Origin: Odiellus spinosus
Taxonomy: Eukaryota > Arthropoda > Arachnida > Opiliones > Phalangiidae
Length of the DNA stretch: 64,000 nucleotides
Direction: 5' to 3'
Assembly: GCA_963920705.1 (NCBI GenBank)
Contig: CAWUCO010000001.1
Location: forward strand, 62,001 to 126,000
Shown here: piece after piece, positions 32,678 through 40,866 of the stretch
Layout of the letters: each line of letters opens with the position of its first letter
Position numbering within the stretch: the stretch's first letter is position 1
The notes under the pieces: generated by a model
The model's database searches: none
What the model saw: the letters and a program-made list of their open reading frames with translations, nothing else
Told to the model about the DNA's origin: nothing
Translations under genes and position numbers: made by a program

Positions 32678-33385
32678 TTACTCCCAAAGTAATGTTCCTT
32701 TACCCGATTGTTTAGTCTTTTTGGGATTTTTTCTCATAGTCATTCGGGGTGTCACATCCTCATCATCGGCAATATCAGTAGCATCTTTCAAAGTAAGCGT
32801 ACGACGGGCGTACCTTTGATGCTCTCGTTTCTCTTCTCGATTTTTCGCCAATAGTTTTTTGGCCACGCTGCTCGCGCTACGCTTCGGAGGCAGGTGAGCA
32901 ACTTGTAGCGGAGGTAAAGAGGACGCCGCTTGCGAAGTCAACAGATTCGATATCGCTTGTGACAAACGCTGGGTCTGACTGCTTGATGCTCCGGCTGATA
33001 TCTGAGGTGGAGGGGTAGGAGTCCGTGATATAGAAGCGAGCGGTGTAGACGTACCAGTTGATGACAACGCTAAGGCGGGAGAAGTTGTAAAACTCGGAAA
33101 CCAGCTCGGTGTAGGTGTAATTTGCGTCGGCCCGGTCAATGGTGGCGCTGGTGTTGATATTGGTGCCGTCAGACTGGCTGGAAAGTTCTGCACGTTGACG
33201 GAAGGGGGTTCTATTAAACTTTTCATGGTCAAAAATTGTTGTAGAGTCGTCAAATAGTGTCGAAGTTTGTTTTCGGGTGACATGTCCATTTTCAAAATCC
33301 TCTTTATTTCACGATCAAGAGCTGAGGCTTCTTTACCCGCTTCCGAGGAAAGAGCCGTTTCTGGTAACAAAACCATTCGCTTCAT
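32678..33385 (-). CDS. Conserved Pro-rich Polinton protein
   Basis: 235 aa starting MKRMVLLPE. This opening and a short helical block (LDREIKRILKMDMSPENKLR, then HYLTTLQQFL) recall a conserved, uncharacterised adintovirus/Polinton protein in which MxxMVLVPE is followed by a helix resembling LDSEMxxIL. The middle is Pro/Ser/Thr-rich and looks disordered. The C-terminal part is basic (KKLLAKNREEKREHQRYARR). It probably interacts with virion DNA or capsid. It overlaps the upstream core-protein gene by 4 bp. Confidence 0.7.
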   Translation of the reverse strand: MKRMVLLPETALSSEAGKEASALDREIKRILKMDMSPENKLRHYLTTLQQFLTMKSLIEPPSVNVQNFPASLTAPISTPAPPLTGPTQITPTPSWFPSFTTSPALALSSTGTSTPLASISRTPTPPPQISAGASSSQTQRLSQAISNLLTSQAASSLPPLQVAHLPPKRSASSVAKKLLAKNREEKREHQRYARRTLTLKDATDIADDEDVTPRMTMRKNPKKTKQSGKGTLLWE

Positions 33386-33849
33386 CGTACCAGAGAAGAA
33401 ATTGTTGAAATCAGGGTCGGTACCAGAGCACCGATTAAACCGGGCAACAGACCTCCAGCTTGTTTTATATACAATTTCCGATTCGTTTGGGTGGTCCCCC
33501 GTTTACTGCCTAATTGACGGACAAGACCTCGGTGCTGTTTTAGGTACAACCGGGCTTCCTCAGGTATCTCAATGTTACCGCGTAACAAGTTAAAAAACGT
33601 TTTGTTGATTGATTTAATTTGAGGGGCCTTGGCTCTTTTCAAAAACTGCTCTAGTTTTCCACCTCCTTTTTGACTAACGTTGACCAACCTCCGTAAGAAA
33701 GGCAAGTGTTTCTTCAGGGGATGCCGTTGTCTGGTAAATCTGGTTTGGGTCCGTAAAGCCCTCCGAGCGTTCCGTAATAAAACTTTTTTCAGTAATGATA
33801 TTGGTTTTCGCTTGCTCCGCAAACGTCTTGAGGTACGTTTTCTCACCAT
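33382..33849 (-). CDS. Basic core protein with hydrophobic C-terminal peptide
   Basis: 155 aa, with an extremely basic N-terminus (MVRKRTSRRLRSKRKPISLL...). SQKGGG occurs near residue 62 and KQAGG near 133, followed by a hydrophobic C-terminal helix (LLPGLIGALVPTLISTISSL). The layout resembles adenovirus/Polinton DNA-packing core proteins cleaved by the maturation protease, releasing a membrane-active tail. It overlaps the Pro-rich gene by an ATGA. The role is inferred from composition and motif placement. Confidence 0.7.
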   Translation of the reverse strand: MVRKRTSRRLRSKRKPISLLKKVLLRNARRALRTQTRFTRQRHPLKKHLPFLRRLVNVSQKGGGKLEQFLKRAKAPQIKSINKTFFNLLRGNIEIPEEARLYLKQHRGLVRQLGSKRGTTQTNRKLYIKQAGGLLPGLIGALVPTLISTISSLVR

Positions 33850-33903
33850 GTTCTTTTAAAGTCAAGATCCGTAATAACACTTTTATTGAAGAAACAAGCT
33901 TAT

Positions 33904-34557
33904 TTATTTGTCATTGCAAACAATAATCATATTACCTTCGTGAGGGAATAGGTTACTTCTTAAACGTAACTCGTCAGGCATATTTTGTTTTAAATCTATA
34001 CACAAGTAAGAAAATGGATTAGCAGCCGTCACTAGATGAAAAGCTTTGGCCACGAGATTTTTGTTATGGGGAAATATTTGTCTACTCAAGTAGTTTATTT
34101 GACTTCCATCACGAGGATTTTTGAAACATATGATATACGAGGAATTAAGGCTAATTGTTCGGCTTTCTTTTCCTTGTCCAAATAGATTTTGAGTTAACAA
34201 AGCCACTGACACATTTTTATGGTGCGAGGAAACACAATAGATATTAGCAATGTGCGCGTTATTATAACAGGTAAAGGCCAAGTCATCAATAATTAAAAAA
34301 TTATGCAAATTTTCATCCCAAAAATTGGGATCTTCTGGGGGCAATCCCTCAATAAACTCTAAATTTTTTATTTCTTTCTGCATGTCTTTAAATTTTGGTT
34401 GGTACTCTTTATAACAGTACACAATCCTATTGGGTGGAGGTTCAATTAAAGTCTCGGCGTTTTTTAAAAGGTTAAATATCCAGGTGGTTTTACCACACAT
34501 GGTTGGACCACTCACCAACAGCTGCATTGGGGCTTGAAATTTGATTCGACACGACAT
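33904..34557 (-). CDS. Genome-packaging ATPase (A32/FtsK-HerA type)
   Basis: 217 aa. Walker A is GPTMCGKTTW (about 17-26), Walker B is FLIIDDLA (about 87-94), and further family blocks are VSVALLTQNLFGQG and YIICFKNPRD, as in Polinton and NCLDV packaging ATPases. It would pump DNA into the capsid. The start is ATG and the stop lies within an AATAAA motif. It follows the BIR gene with a small ORF between. Confidence 0.93.
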   Translation of the reverse strand: MSCRIKFQAPMQLLVSGPTMCGKTTWIFNLLKNAETLIEPPPNRIVYCYKEYQPKFKDMQKEIKNLEFIEGLPPEDPNFWDENLHNFLIIDDLAFTCYNNAHIANIYCVSSHHKNVSVALLTQNLFGQGKESRTISLNSSYIICFKNPRDGSQINYLSRQIFPHNKNLVAKAFHLVTAANPFSYLCIDLKQNMPDELRLRSNLFPHEGNMIIVCNDK

Positions 34558-34706
34558 TTTTCAAATTTAACCTCAAAATCTTTAATTCTCTTTTTAAAAC
34601 GGAAATGATTGACAAAATTCCAATTGATCCGATCCTCGACAGGGATATACCAAATAACCGTTATCTCGTCAAATGTCACCTTTTTTATACTCTTTTCCAA
34701 ATCCAT
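34512..34706 (-). CDS. Possible 64-aa protein between BIR and ATPase genes
   Basis: The ATG-started frame MDLEKSIKKVTFDEITVIWY... overlaps the 3' end of the BIR gene and the 5' end of the ATPase gene, and covers the otherwise empty 110-bp gap. No family was recognised. The overlap at both ends is larger than usual in this element, so it may be spurious. Confidence 0.3.
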   Translation of the reverse strand: MDLEKSIKKVTFDEITVIWYIPVEDRINWNFVNHFRFKKRIKDFEVKFEKCRVESNFKPQCSCW

Positions 34707-35094
34707 CTAATACCACCTCGCGTAATGCTTCCACAAACCTCAAAATATGTTTGTTTTTCATCAAAATGGTCAGTTTTTCCACAGCTTCCTTGGCCAATTT
34801 TTCTTGATGGGCTTCTTCGTACGCTTTCAAATTCGTTTTATCCTGATCGAGTAAAAAGGCGCAAAACGGGGCTTCTCTTTGATGTACGTTCAGTGGATAT
34901 TCATCGCTACTGCTCTCGCTCCAGTCAAATTCATTGTGACAACAGAAACATCTAGTCTTACAACCTTCGTTCAAGTAGAAAAAACCCGCTTCAGCCAGTT
35001 CCGAAGCTAGATACGAGTGACGTGGCAAATGTTTCGAGGCCGTCAACCAATTGATATTGTTAAAGGTTTCCAATCTTTTACTTTCACGATACAT
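34669..35094 (-). CDS. BIR-domain (IAP-like) protein
   Basis: 141 aa, counted from the ATG one base after the polymerase stop; an ATG at 35136 would add 14 residues and overlap the polymerase. It has one baculovirus IAP repeat: RLETF, then ELAEAGFFYLNEG, then C49-x2-C52-x18-H71-x6-C78 zinc ligands (RCFCC ... VHQREAPFCAF). No RING finger follows; the tail is helical and charged. BIR proteins inhibit caspases or otherwise block cell death, and similar viral genes counter host apoptosis. The H spacing is slightly longer than the usual 16. This is an accessory gene set between the polymerase and ATPase genes. Confidence 0.85.
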   Translation of the reverse strand: MYRESKRLETFNNINWLTASKHLPRHSYLASELAEAGFFYLNEGCKTRCFCCHNEFDWSESSSDEYPLNVHQREAPFCAFLLDQDKTNLKAYEEAHQEKLAKEAVEKLTILMKNKHILRFVEALREVVLDGFGKEYKKGDI

Positions 35095-35095
35095 C

Positions 35096-38000
35096 TTATT
35101 CGTTCGAATATCCAAAGGGCACTGTCGAGTAATCATCTTTGATAATTCTTTTATTAAAGGTGACACCAAAAGTCTTCTTTAAATTACCCAGAAAAAGCTT
35201 CGCCTGACTCTTGTTGCGCACCACGTTAAAGGGGACCTCCACCGAGTACGTGGTTTCTGGTTTGTCCAAGGCCGCTTTTATCGAATCAAAATTGATGATT
35301 TCTTCATTTTTTCGATTTAGGGAAATTCCTTTCATTTTCGTGACGCTTTTACCATCGGCTGTTTTGTAGCTATACGATTTGGGTCCTGAACACACAAATT
35401 CAGTGATATAAGTACCCGGAACTTCGTCGGTCCAGTCTCCCATAAATTGACCGAGGGGTGGAAAATTTGTTTCGTCATTGTTCTTTCGGACAAAAAAAAC
35501 CGAGTCAGTGTCATAATATAAAATCCTGGTCCCCAACTGTTGCAAAGTTTGAAACAAGACAATGCGACCATAGGAGCTAACGAAGCAACCAACCACAGGC
35601 GAGCCTTTGTAGTATGTCGGACAAAAATCTTTCTTGAATTTGTAAGACAACATACAAACTTCATCATTGAAAGGTCGCATATCGGTCAGTTCGATAGTCG
35701 GGTCTGTGACAATGGATATGTAGGCTTCGTAGGTTTTGACAAAGACCGTCTTGGGCTTGTCGTGGGACATGCAGTGACGTCCCCAATTACAGTTTAATGC
35801 TAGCTTGGCAAGAGTTCTGAGAGGGGTGTTGCACGTCACATCCTCAGCTTTAATATCAATGTCTTCCCTCTCCTTGATCGCCTTCAAATATTCCGATTTT
35901 TCGGCTTCCGTTTTCACTTCTCTCGGCCATCCCGAATTTTGAATTTTCAGCTTCAAAAAGGTATTGATGTACCCGCCAAAGAAACCTGGATCCTCCCCTT
36001 TAACGTAGCGGTATCTTTCAGCGTAGTGATGGACTTCAAAAATTTCCATTATGACGTATCCGAAATCCACGGCATTGTATATTTCAACACTCGTCCAGCA
36101 GCCGTCGAAAGCCCTTTCTTGGTCACTGTGGGTGCAAGACTCAAGATCGTTTTCCACACATGTCTTACATAAGGCAAAGAAAAGTTTACCCCTTGTTCGA
36201 AAAGGTAAGGCTGGTATATAGGCGTTTTTTGGTGCCAAAATCTTGCAAGACATTAATCCAAAATAAAAATTTGTTTCGTAATTAAAATTTTTTTTAATTA
36301 TTTCCGGGTGTAACTTTGGATAGTCACGGTACTTACAGACAAAGGGGTAAAGACTCATTATATCGTAGAATAAGATCTTCTCATCCGGTTGAGCCTTTCG
36401 GTACAAAACGAGACCTTCTGTCCGACCACCGTATAACGCGGATTTCGGACCAATTGGTTCGCGAAAAGATAAAGATTTGCAGAATGTTTTCAGCTCTTGG
36501 TTAGTCTTCAACATTTCTTCCCATTCGCAGCTCCAGATTCGGACGTATTCGGCATTGGGGGCGTCGGCTTTGATGGCGTCATCCCGATCTAAAGTTCTTT
36601 CGTACAGGTTTTTGAAAGAATCTTGTAACAAAGGATTCCACTGGCTACCCTTTGTATGAAGCGGGCATCCGTGAAAAAAGTCCCCGTCGTATTGAAAAAT
36701 GATTTCTGGATTAGCGCAATATCCGTCAACCGGAAAACGACCAATTTTCTTTTCACCTCCCAACGATAGGGTGGTTTGTATATCGATGTTACGTTTCTCC
36801 GCTTCCCAAGCCAACCACTTTAATGCGGCTTGACTTTGATTGATATTGTTTCCATATCCATTTGCCGGAACAACGCCTAAACTAAATTCTTCCAGGTACT
36901 TGTGCAGAAATATGTTAGTACAAGCCCCGGCAATGGTCAAAGCATTCATGTTCATAACGTCGTAAGCGGTTTCTTGCTGGAATAATCTTCGAAAGGTATC
37001 CATTCCTTGTTGTAACACCTTGACATCCATGATTGTGTAATACTCCAATTCTTCGCGTAAATTATAGACTGGTTGCTTTTTCTTCTCTTCGTACCACTGG
37101 CTAAACTCGGCGTAATCTTTTTCTTTCATGTATTCAGGTTGAAAATAGTCTTTGCTAGGGAGAGGTCCGACGTAATCTAACGTGTCTTCAGTATGAAAAG
37201 TATAGGGGAAAAATTCTTTTTTGCTTTCCCCCAATGAAAACGTGGCGGGAAACGATCTTAAAGGTTGAGCCACAAAATTAAAGGAATCCAAGAATTTCAT
37301 TTTTTGTTGGTTCAGAAAGATGGCCAGCAGCTTGCTACCTTTAAAGACAACATCAGGGGTAATGGACATTTTTAATAAGGCGTTTAAAATGAAGAAACTA
37401 TCAAAGCCCATAAAATTGTGAGCGATTAAGGTTAGGTTTTCAAAGACTGGAACCGTTTTCTTCATACGTTTCGTGGCGTGTTGAATATAGGTATCTTTCG
37501 TTTGGAAGAGGTACGCCATAAACTGGTCAATGCAGTCAAACCCTCGGAAAATACTGTAGGTGTATTCGCCGTCTTCTTCATTTTCCATGGCGCTAACCAA
37601 CAGAACTGGGACATGTTCGTTATTTTTGGTCACAGTCTCAGTGTCAAAATAACAATAACGTCTCTTTTCGTATTTGGTATCCAAAGGCATGACGTAACAA
37701 CGGTTTTTTTCGTGTTTTCTCCGACAATTTTTACAGGGTCTCGAACATTCGTGATTGTCTTTCAATTCTAATCCGCATTTTACGCAACGTTTAAAATTTT
37801 TACACGTGCCGTTAGCTAAATGTAAATTGAAACAATCTGGACCTCTAAAGTAACGCCCACAGTCGCGACATCTCTGTAACGGAATGTTAAAATTCTCGTG
37901 AAAAACGTTTAACATACGACATCTACTACAATTCACTCGCGTCTCGCAATCGTGTTCTTTACTTTGACTATAGCGTGTAAAAATCTTTAAGCATTTGGGA

Positions 38001-38929
38001 CAATAGGATGACCCACCCTTCAGACAATGATAATCCTTCAATATATGCACGTGATCGTTTACAAGGACCATAAAAATTTGTTTTTCACGCCAGGGACCGC
38101 GAAAATAAAATTCATTAATATTTTCTAATCGAATAATGACAATTTGGTAGTCGACCAGAAATTGCTGGAATTTTTCGATACTTTTCAAGTTAACGGCCCC
38201 TGGTTCGATTTTGGCATTATGGTATAAGAGTAGAGCTTCTTGTTTCTGTAGATCCTTCGTACTGTCTCGCATTTCTTTATAAAAATATGTCTGCTCTTTG
38301 TTCAGTTTGAAGGCTTTGTTCTTTCGTTTCTCGACCCGGACATCGGCTAAAAAGATGCCAATAGCCAAAGCTCGGCCGAAACATAAATTATCATCATTTT
38401 CCAGATAAATGTAATTGGGATTGATTTTAATAAACGTGTCAAAAGGGACAATATTTCGACGATTCAAACCTTTTTGGAGACCGCCAACTGGGACGTCACA
38501 TTGTAATAGAACCACGTCAAAAGTTAGGGAACTCTCAAGATGAAAATTTTGGTTCGATTGCGCTACTTGGCTAATAGCTCGAATAACTCTTTCGGCTGTT
38601 AGGTCATTTATGTTCATAAAGGCCAGGTTAATCGGGCTATCCAATTCATCCGAGCGAATACAGAAACGTACTCGATTGTACCCTTGGTAGTCCCGTAACA
38701 ATTCGTACAGTAAAGAGTTTATAATACTGACAAAAGTTTCGTGAATTTCAGTCAGTTTAATTTGATCCAAATTTTTGAAGCGCACTTTACCTTCTATCTG
38801 CTGACATTTGTATTTCCGCGAATGTTTAGCTAGAATTTTATCAATAGAATAAAATTGTTTTGGGTTACTTTTTAAACTTAAATCTAATGGCTGTTCATCC
38901 TGATCGCTGTCCGATTCTTGGCTACTCAT
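35096..38929 (-). CDS. Protein-primed DNA polymerase B
   Basis: 1277 aa from an ATG. Exonuclease motifs: FDTET (about 428-432), HNFMGFD (about 504-510) and YYTIMD (about 630-635). Polymerase motifs: A, YDIMSLYP (855-862); B, KLALNCNWG (1042-1050); C, YYDTDS (1138-1143). Before the exonuclease lie Cys/His zinc-finger-like clusters (about 302-412). An endonuclease-like insertion is seen at about 733-760 (RFPVDGY ... FQYDGDFFHGCP). The N-terminus has the short motif PLDLS (14-18). It replicates the element, probably with a protein primer at the TIRs. It is fully open, supporting a recent or active copy. Confidence 0.96.
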   Translation of the reverse strand: MSSQESDSDQDEQPLDLSLKSNPKQFYSIDKILAKHSRKYKCQQIEGKVRFKNLDQIKLTEIHETFVSIINSLLYELLRDYQGYNRVRFCIRSDELDSPINLAFMNINDLTAERVIRAISQVAQSNQNFHLESSLTFDVVLLQCDVPVGGLQKGLNRRNIVPFDTFIKINPNYIYLENDDNLCFGRALAIGIFLADVRVEKRKNKAFKLNKEQTYFYKEMRDSTKDLQKQEALLLYHNAKIEPGAVNLKSIEKFQQFLVDYQIVIIRLENINEFYFRGPWREKQIFMVLVNDHVHILKDYHCLKGGSSYCPKCLKIFTRYSQSKEHDCETRVNCSRCRMLNVFHENFNIPLQRCRDCGRYFRGPDCFNLHLANGTCKNFKRCVKCGLELKDNHECSRPCKNCRRKHEKNRCYVMPLDTKYEKRRYCYFDTETVTKNNEHVPVLLVSAMENEEDGEYTYSIFRGFDCIDQFMAYLFQTKDTYIQHATKRMKKTVPVFENLTLIAHNFMGFDSFFILNALLKMSITPDVVFKGSKLLAIFLNQQKMKFLDSFNFVAQPLRSFPATFSLGESKKEFFPYTFHTEDTLDYVGPLPSKDYFQPEYMKEKDYAEFSQWYEEKKKQPVYNLREELEYYTIMDVKVLQQGMDTFRRLFQQETAYDVMNMNALTIAGACTNIFLHKYLEEFSLGVVPANGYGNNINQSQAALKWLAWEAEKRNIDIQTTLSLGGEKKIGRFPVDGYCANPEIIFQYDGDFFHGCPLHTKGSQWNPLLQDSFKNLYERTLDRDDAIKADAPNAEYVRIWSCEWEEMLKTNQELKTFCKSLSFREPIGPKSALYGGRTEGLVLYRKAQPDEKILFYDIMSLYPFVCKYRDYPKLHPEIIKKNFNYETNFYFGLMSCKILAPKNAYIPALPFRTRGKLFFALCKTCVENDLESCTHSDQERAFDGCWTSVEIYNAVDFGYVIMEIFEVHHYAERYRYVKGEDPGFFGGYINTFLKLKIQNSGWPREVKTEAEKSEYLKAIKEREDIDIKAEDVTCNTPLRTLAKLALNCNWGRHCMSHDKPKTVFVKTYEAYISIVTDPTIELTDMRPFNDEVCMLSYKFKKDFCPTYYKGSPVVGCFVSSYGRIVLFQTLQQLGTRILYYDTDSVFFVRKNNDETNFPPLGQFMGDWTDEVPGTYITEFVCSGPKSYSYKTADGKSVTKMKGISLNRKNEEIINFDSIKAALDKPETTYSVEVPFNVVRNKSQAKLFLGNLKKTFGVTFNKRIIKDDYSTVPFGYSNE

Positions 38930-38967
38930 GGCTCGAAATGTTTTGAAAGTTAAAACGCGGCTCGCTT

Positions 38968-39681
38968 TTAACGGCGATGGGCCAATAAAATGTCAACCTC
39001 CAAAGTCGATAAACCCCGAAATATACGTAAGGGGCTTTTTTTTAATGATCTTTTCTTTCTTTGTTCCAAGACTTCATATATAAAGTTCATTGATTCTTCT
39101 TCCGTATGGGAGACAATGCCTGTTAAATGCGAGCAATCGGGAACTTGTAGAGTTAAGAGATTAAAAATGCAAGAAATGTATCCCTTAATGAATCTCGTAA
39201 AAATCATATAGTCGTAGGAAAACTTGAAACTCTGGGACATAAAATCTACTTCGAGATCACTTACATCGAGATTTTCACGCTTACTATCTTTGTCGAGGAC
39301 ATACCACCACCCGTCACCTAGATAACTACTATATTCTTCATTAAAGTTATATTCATTTTTTAGAGATTGATATTTTTCTGTAAGTTGCTTATTGAGACTA
39401 TGCAGAACGTATTCCACCAGTTTCTCATCCTCAAAATAGTGACCGTTAATATAACTCGGAAACCCTTCGACTTTCCATTGTTTGAGAGATAAGGTATTTA
39501 AACGACTCATTTCGTCGTGCGGGCTTGGAAAAAATCGCCAAAAGTCATATTCCTCCATCCAGGGGTGATTGATGGTAATGGATTTGAAGCATTTAACTTT
39601 CCATATATATAACCCATTATAATAGTACCTTCTTGTAATATTATCAGGGTACCTTTCAATCCATTCCAAATTTTCCAACAA
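38968..39681 (-). CDS. Unknown 237-codon frame, no ATG at its start
   Basis: The frame is open from a stop just upstream of 39681, but the first ATG is at about 39558 (MEEYDFWRFF). The earlier codons look coding (LEWIERYPDNITRRYYYNGL). Either it starts at the internal ATG (about 196 aa), or the 5' part is joined to the small frame upstream by splicing or frameshift. It has many aromatic residues and a basic tail (RKKRSLKKSP). No family was recognised. It lies just upstream of the polymerase in the same direction. Confidence 0.55.
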   Translation of the reverse strand: MLENLEWIERYPDNITRRYYYNGLYIWKVKCFKSITINHPWMEEYDFWRFFPSPHDEMSRLNTLSLKQWKVEGFPSYINGHYFEDEKLVEYVLHSLNKQLTEKYQSLKNEYNFNEEYSSYLGDGWWYVLDKDSKRENLDVSDLEVDFMSQSFKFSYDYMIFTRFIKGYISCIFNLLTLQVPDCSHLTGIVSHTEEESMNFIYEVLEQRKKRSLKKSPLRIFRGLSTLEVDILLAHRR

Positions 39682-39700
39682 AGTTAAGTACTTGCAAAAA

Positions 39701-39895
39701 TTATAATGTTTTTTCTAAATGGCTTTGACGAGGTTTTTGTTGAATTTTAACATGAAGAATAAACGTGATTGGCCATAAATTAAGACCGAATTCAGCGCCG
39801 TTATAACCAAACTGGGTGGGTTCATATTTAACTTTTAAGAGCAAGGCCGTAATTCGATTCGATGTCGTAAACCGGGTTAGAAATTGAAAAGTCAT
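39701..39895 (-). CDS. Small 64-aa frame upstream of unknown gene
   Basis: The ATG is four bases after the stop of the 145-aa gene. The sequence MTFQFLTRFTTSNRITALLL... is unrecognised. It ends 20 bp before the 237-codon frame opens in a different phase, so the two may be pieces of one gene split by a frameshift, or two adjacent small genes. Confidence 0.4.
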   Translation of the reverse strand: MTFQFLTRFTTSNRITALLLKVKYEPTQFGYNGAEFGLNLWPITFILHVKIQQKPRQSHLEKTL

Positions 39896-39899
39896 TGAC

Positions 39900-40337
39900 T
39901 TACTTTTTGACCCTTTTGTTCGCTGGACTGATGGACTTATTCGGATTTTGCCTCATATCTTTAGCAATTTGGGTGACAATAGAGTTTATCAGTTTACACT
40001 CCTTGCTGTTCTCTTGGGCAAAGAAACGTAGTCTTCGACCATCGGCCATCCAAATTTCATTGGCTGGTAAATTCTTAATCTTGTTGTAGTCGTAAATTTG
40101 GATATCAATGTAGTAATCTCCGACTTGAGCGGGTAAACTTATAGAGTAAGAAGCCGAGTCTTCTTTAACGTCGTATTTTGGAACTAGGCCCCCTTGATTT
40201 TGAATAGTACTTCCTTCTTTAACTGTATTAATATGCGAGATTAATTCCTCTTTCCAATCCAAATTATCTGAGAGATCAGGTAAAGAATCAAAGAAGTCGG
40301 TTACCTTGCGTTTATTCGATGATGAATTATCAGCCAT
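39900..40337 (-). CDS. 145-aa nuclear-type protein with PIP-degron-like N-terminus
   Basis: An ATG start with a TATA box (40421..40430) about 85 bp upstream. The N-terminus SNKRKVTDFFDSL resembles the PCNA-interacting TDFF motif of replication-licensing proteins, except that the usual Gln is Lys. The middle (DYYIDIQIYDYNKI ... WMADGRRLRFF) may be a beta-rich fold. The tail is basic (KRVKK). The family is unknown. As first gene of the leftward replication unit it could be an early regulator. Confidence 0.65.
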   Translation of the reverse strand: MADNSSSNKRKVTDFFDSLPDLSDNLDWKEELISHINTVKEGSTIQNQGGLVPKYDVKEDSASYSISLPAQVGDYYIDIQIYDYNKIKNLPANEIWMADGRRLRFFAQENSKECKLINSIVTQIAKDMRQNPNKSISPANKRVKK

Positions 40338-40866
40338 GAGTTACAGGATCACTTTAAGGTTTTGAAGACTTGAAGAGATGAGAGCTGGAAACGTTTGTGA
40401 GGTTTGCCTAAATTTCTCGTCTTTATATACTCATCTGGGTGTGGTTCTGAAAATCCCAGAGATGGGCGAAGTACACGATATTCCGATTAAAATATGTTAA
40501 TTTGGGCGAAGTTAGAATATAAGTAACTAATTAGGTAATTAACTTTTCTAATTTTTTGATTGGTCCATCAAATTTTATAAGTCTTGAAAAACTAGTTGGC
40601 ACGTGTAAAATTAGTTTTTGATTGGTTAATTCATAAAAGATAGGATTTAGCTTTGATACAGGCAAAGTGCACGTGTAATCTAACTTCTGATTGGTTATTT
40701 CAATGTTAGACACTTTTGGTCCACGAGGTAAACTCCTTCAGTTTTAACCCTGAAAATGAGTATAAAAGGCTTTCGTAATCATTGGAAAGATATCCAAAGT
40801 TTGATTAACCTTACAACTCAAAGTTTTCTTTTTTCACCGTCACTCAAAACAATAACAAGAAGTACC
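40338..40866. promoter_or_regulatory. Bidirectional promoter region
   Basis: It separates divergent genes. Leftward TATA: GTATATAAAG on the minus strand (40421..40430). Rightward TATA: TATAAAAGG (40761..40769). Between them are three GATTGGT (inverted CCAAT) boxes at about 40558, 40620 and 40689, and two CACGTG E-boxes (40600 and 40670). They form an imperfect tandem array of CCAAT plus E-box units. Confidence 0.7.

Noticed and set aside
35540-37771. Plus-strand ORFs within the polymerase gene
   Set aside because: They are antisense shadows of the DNA polymerase frame.
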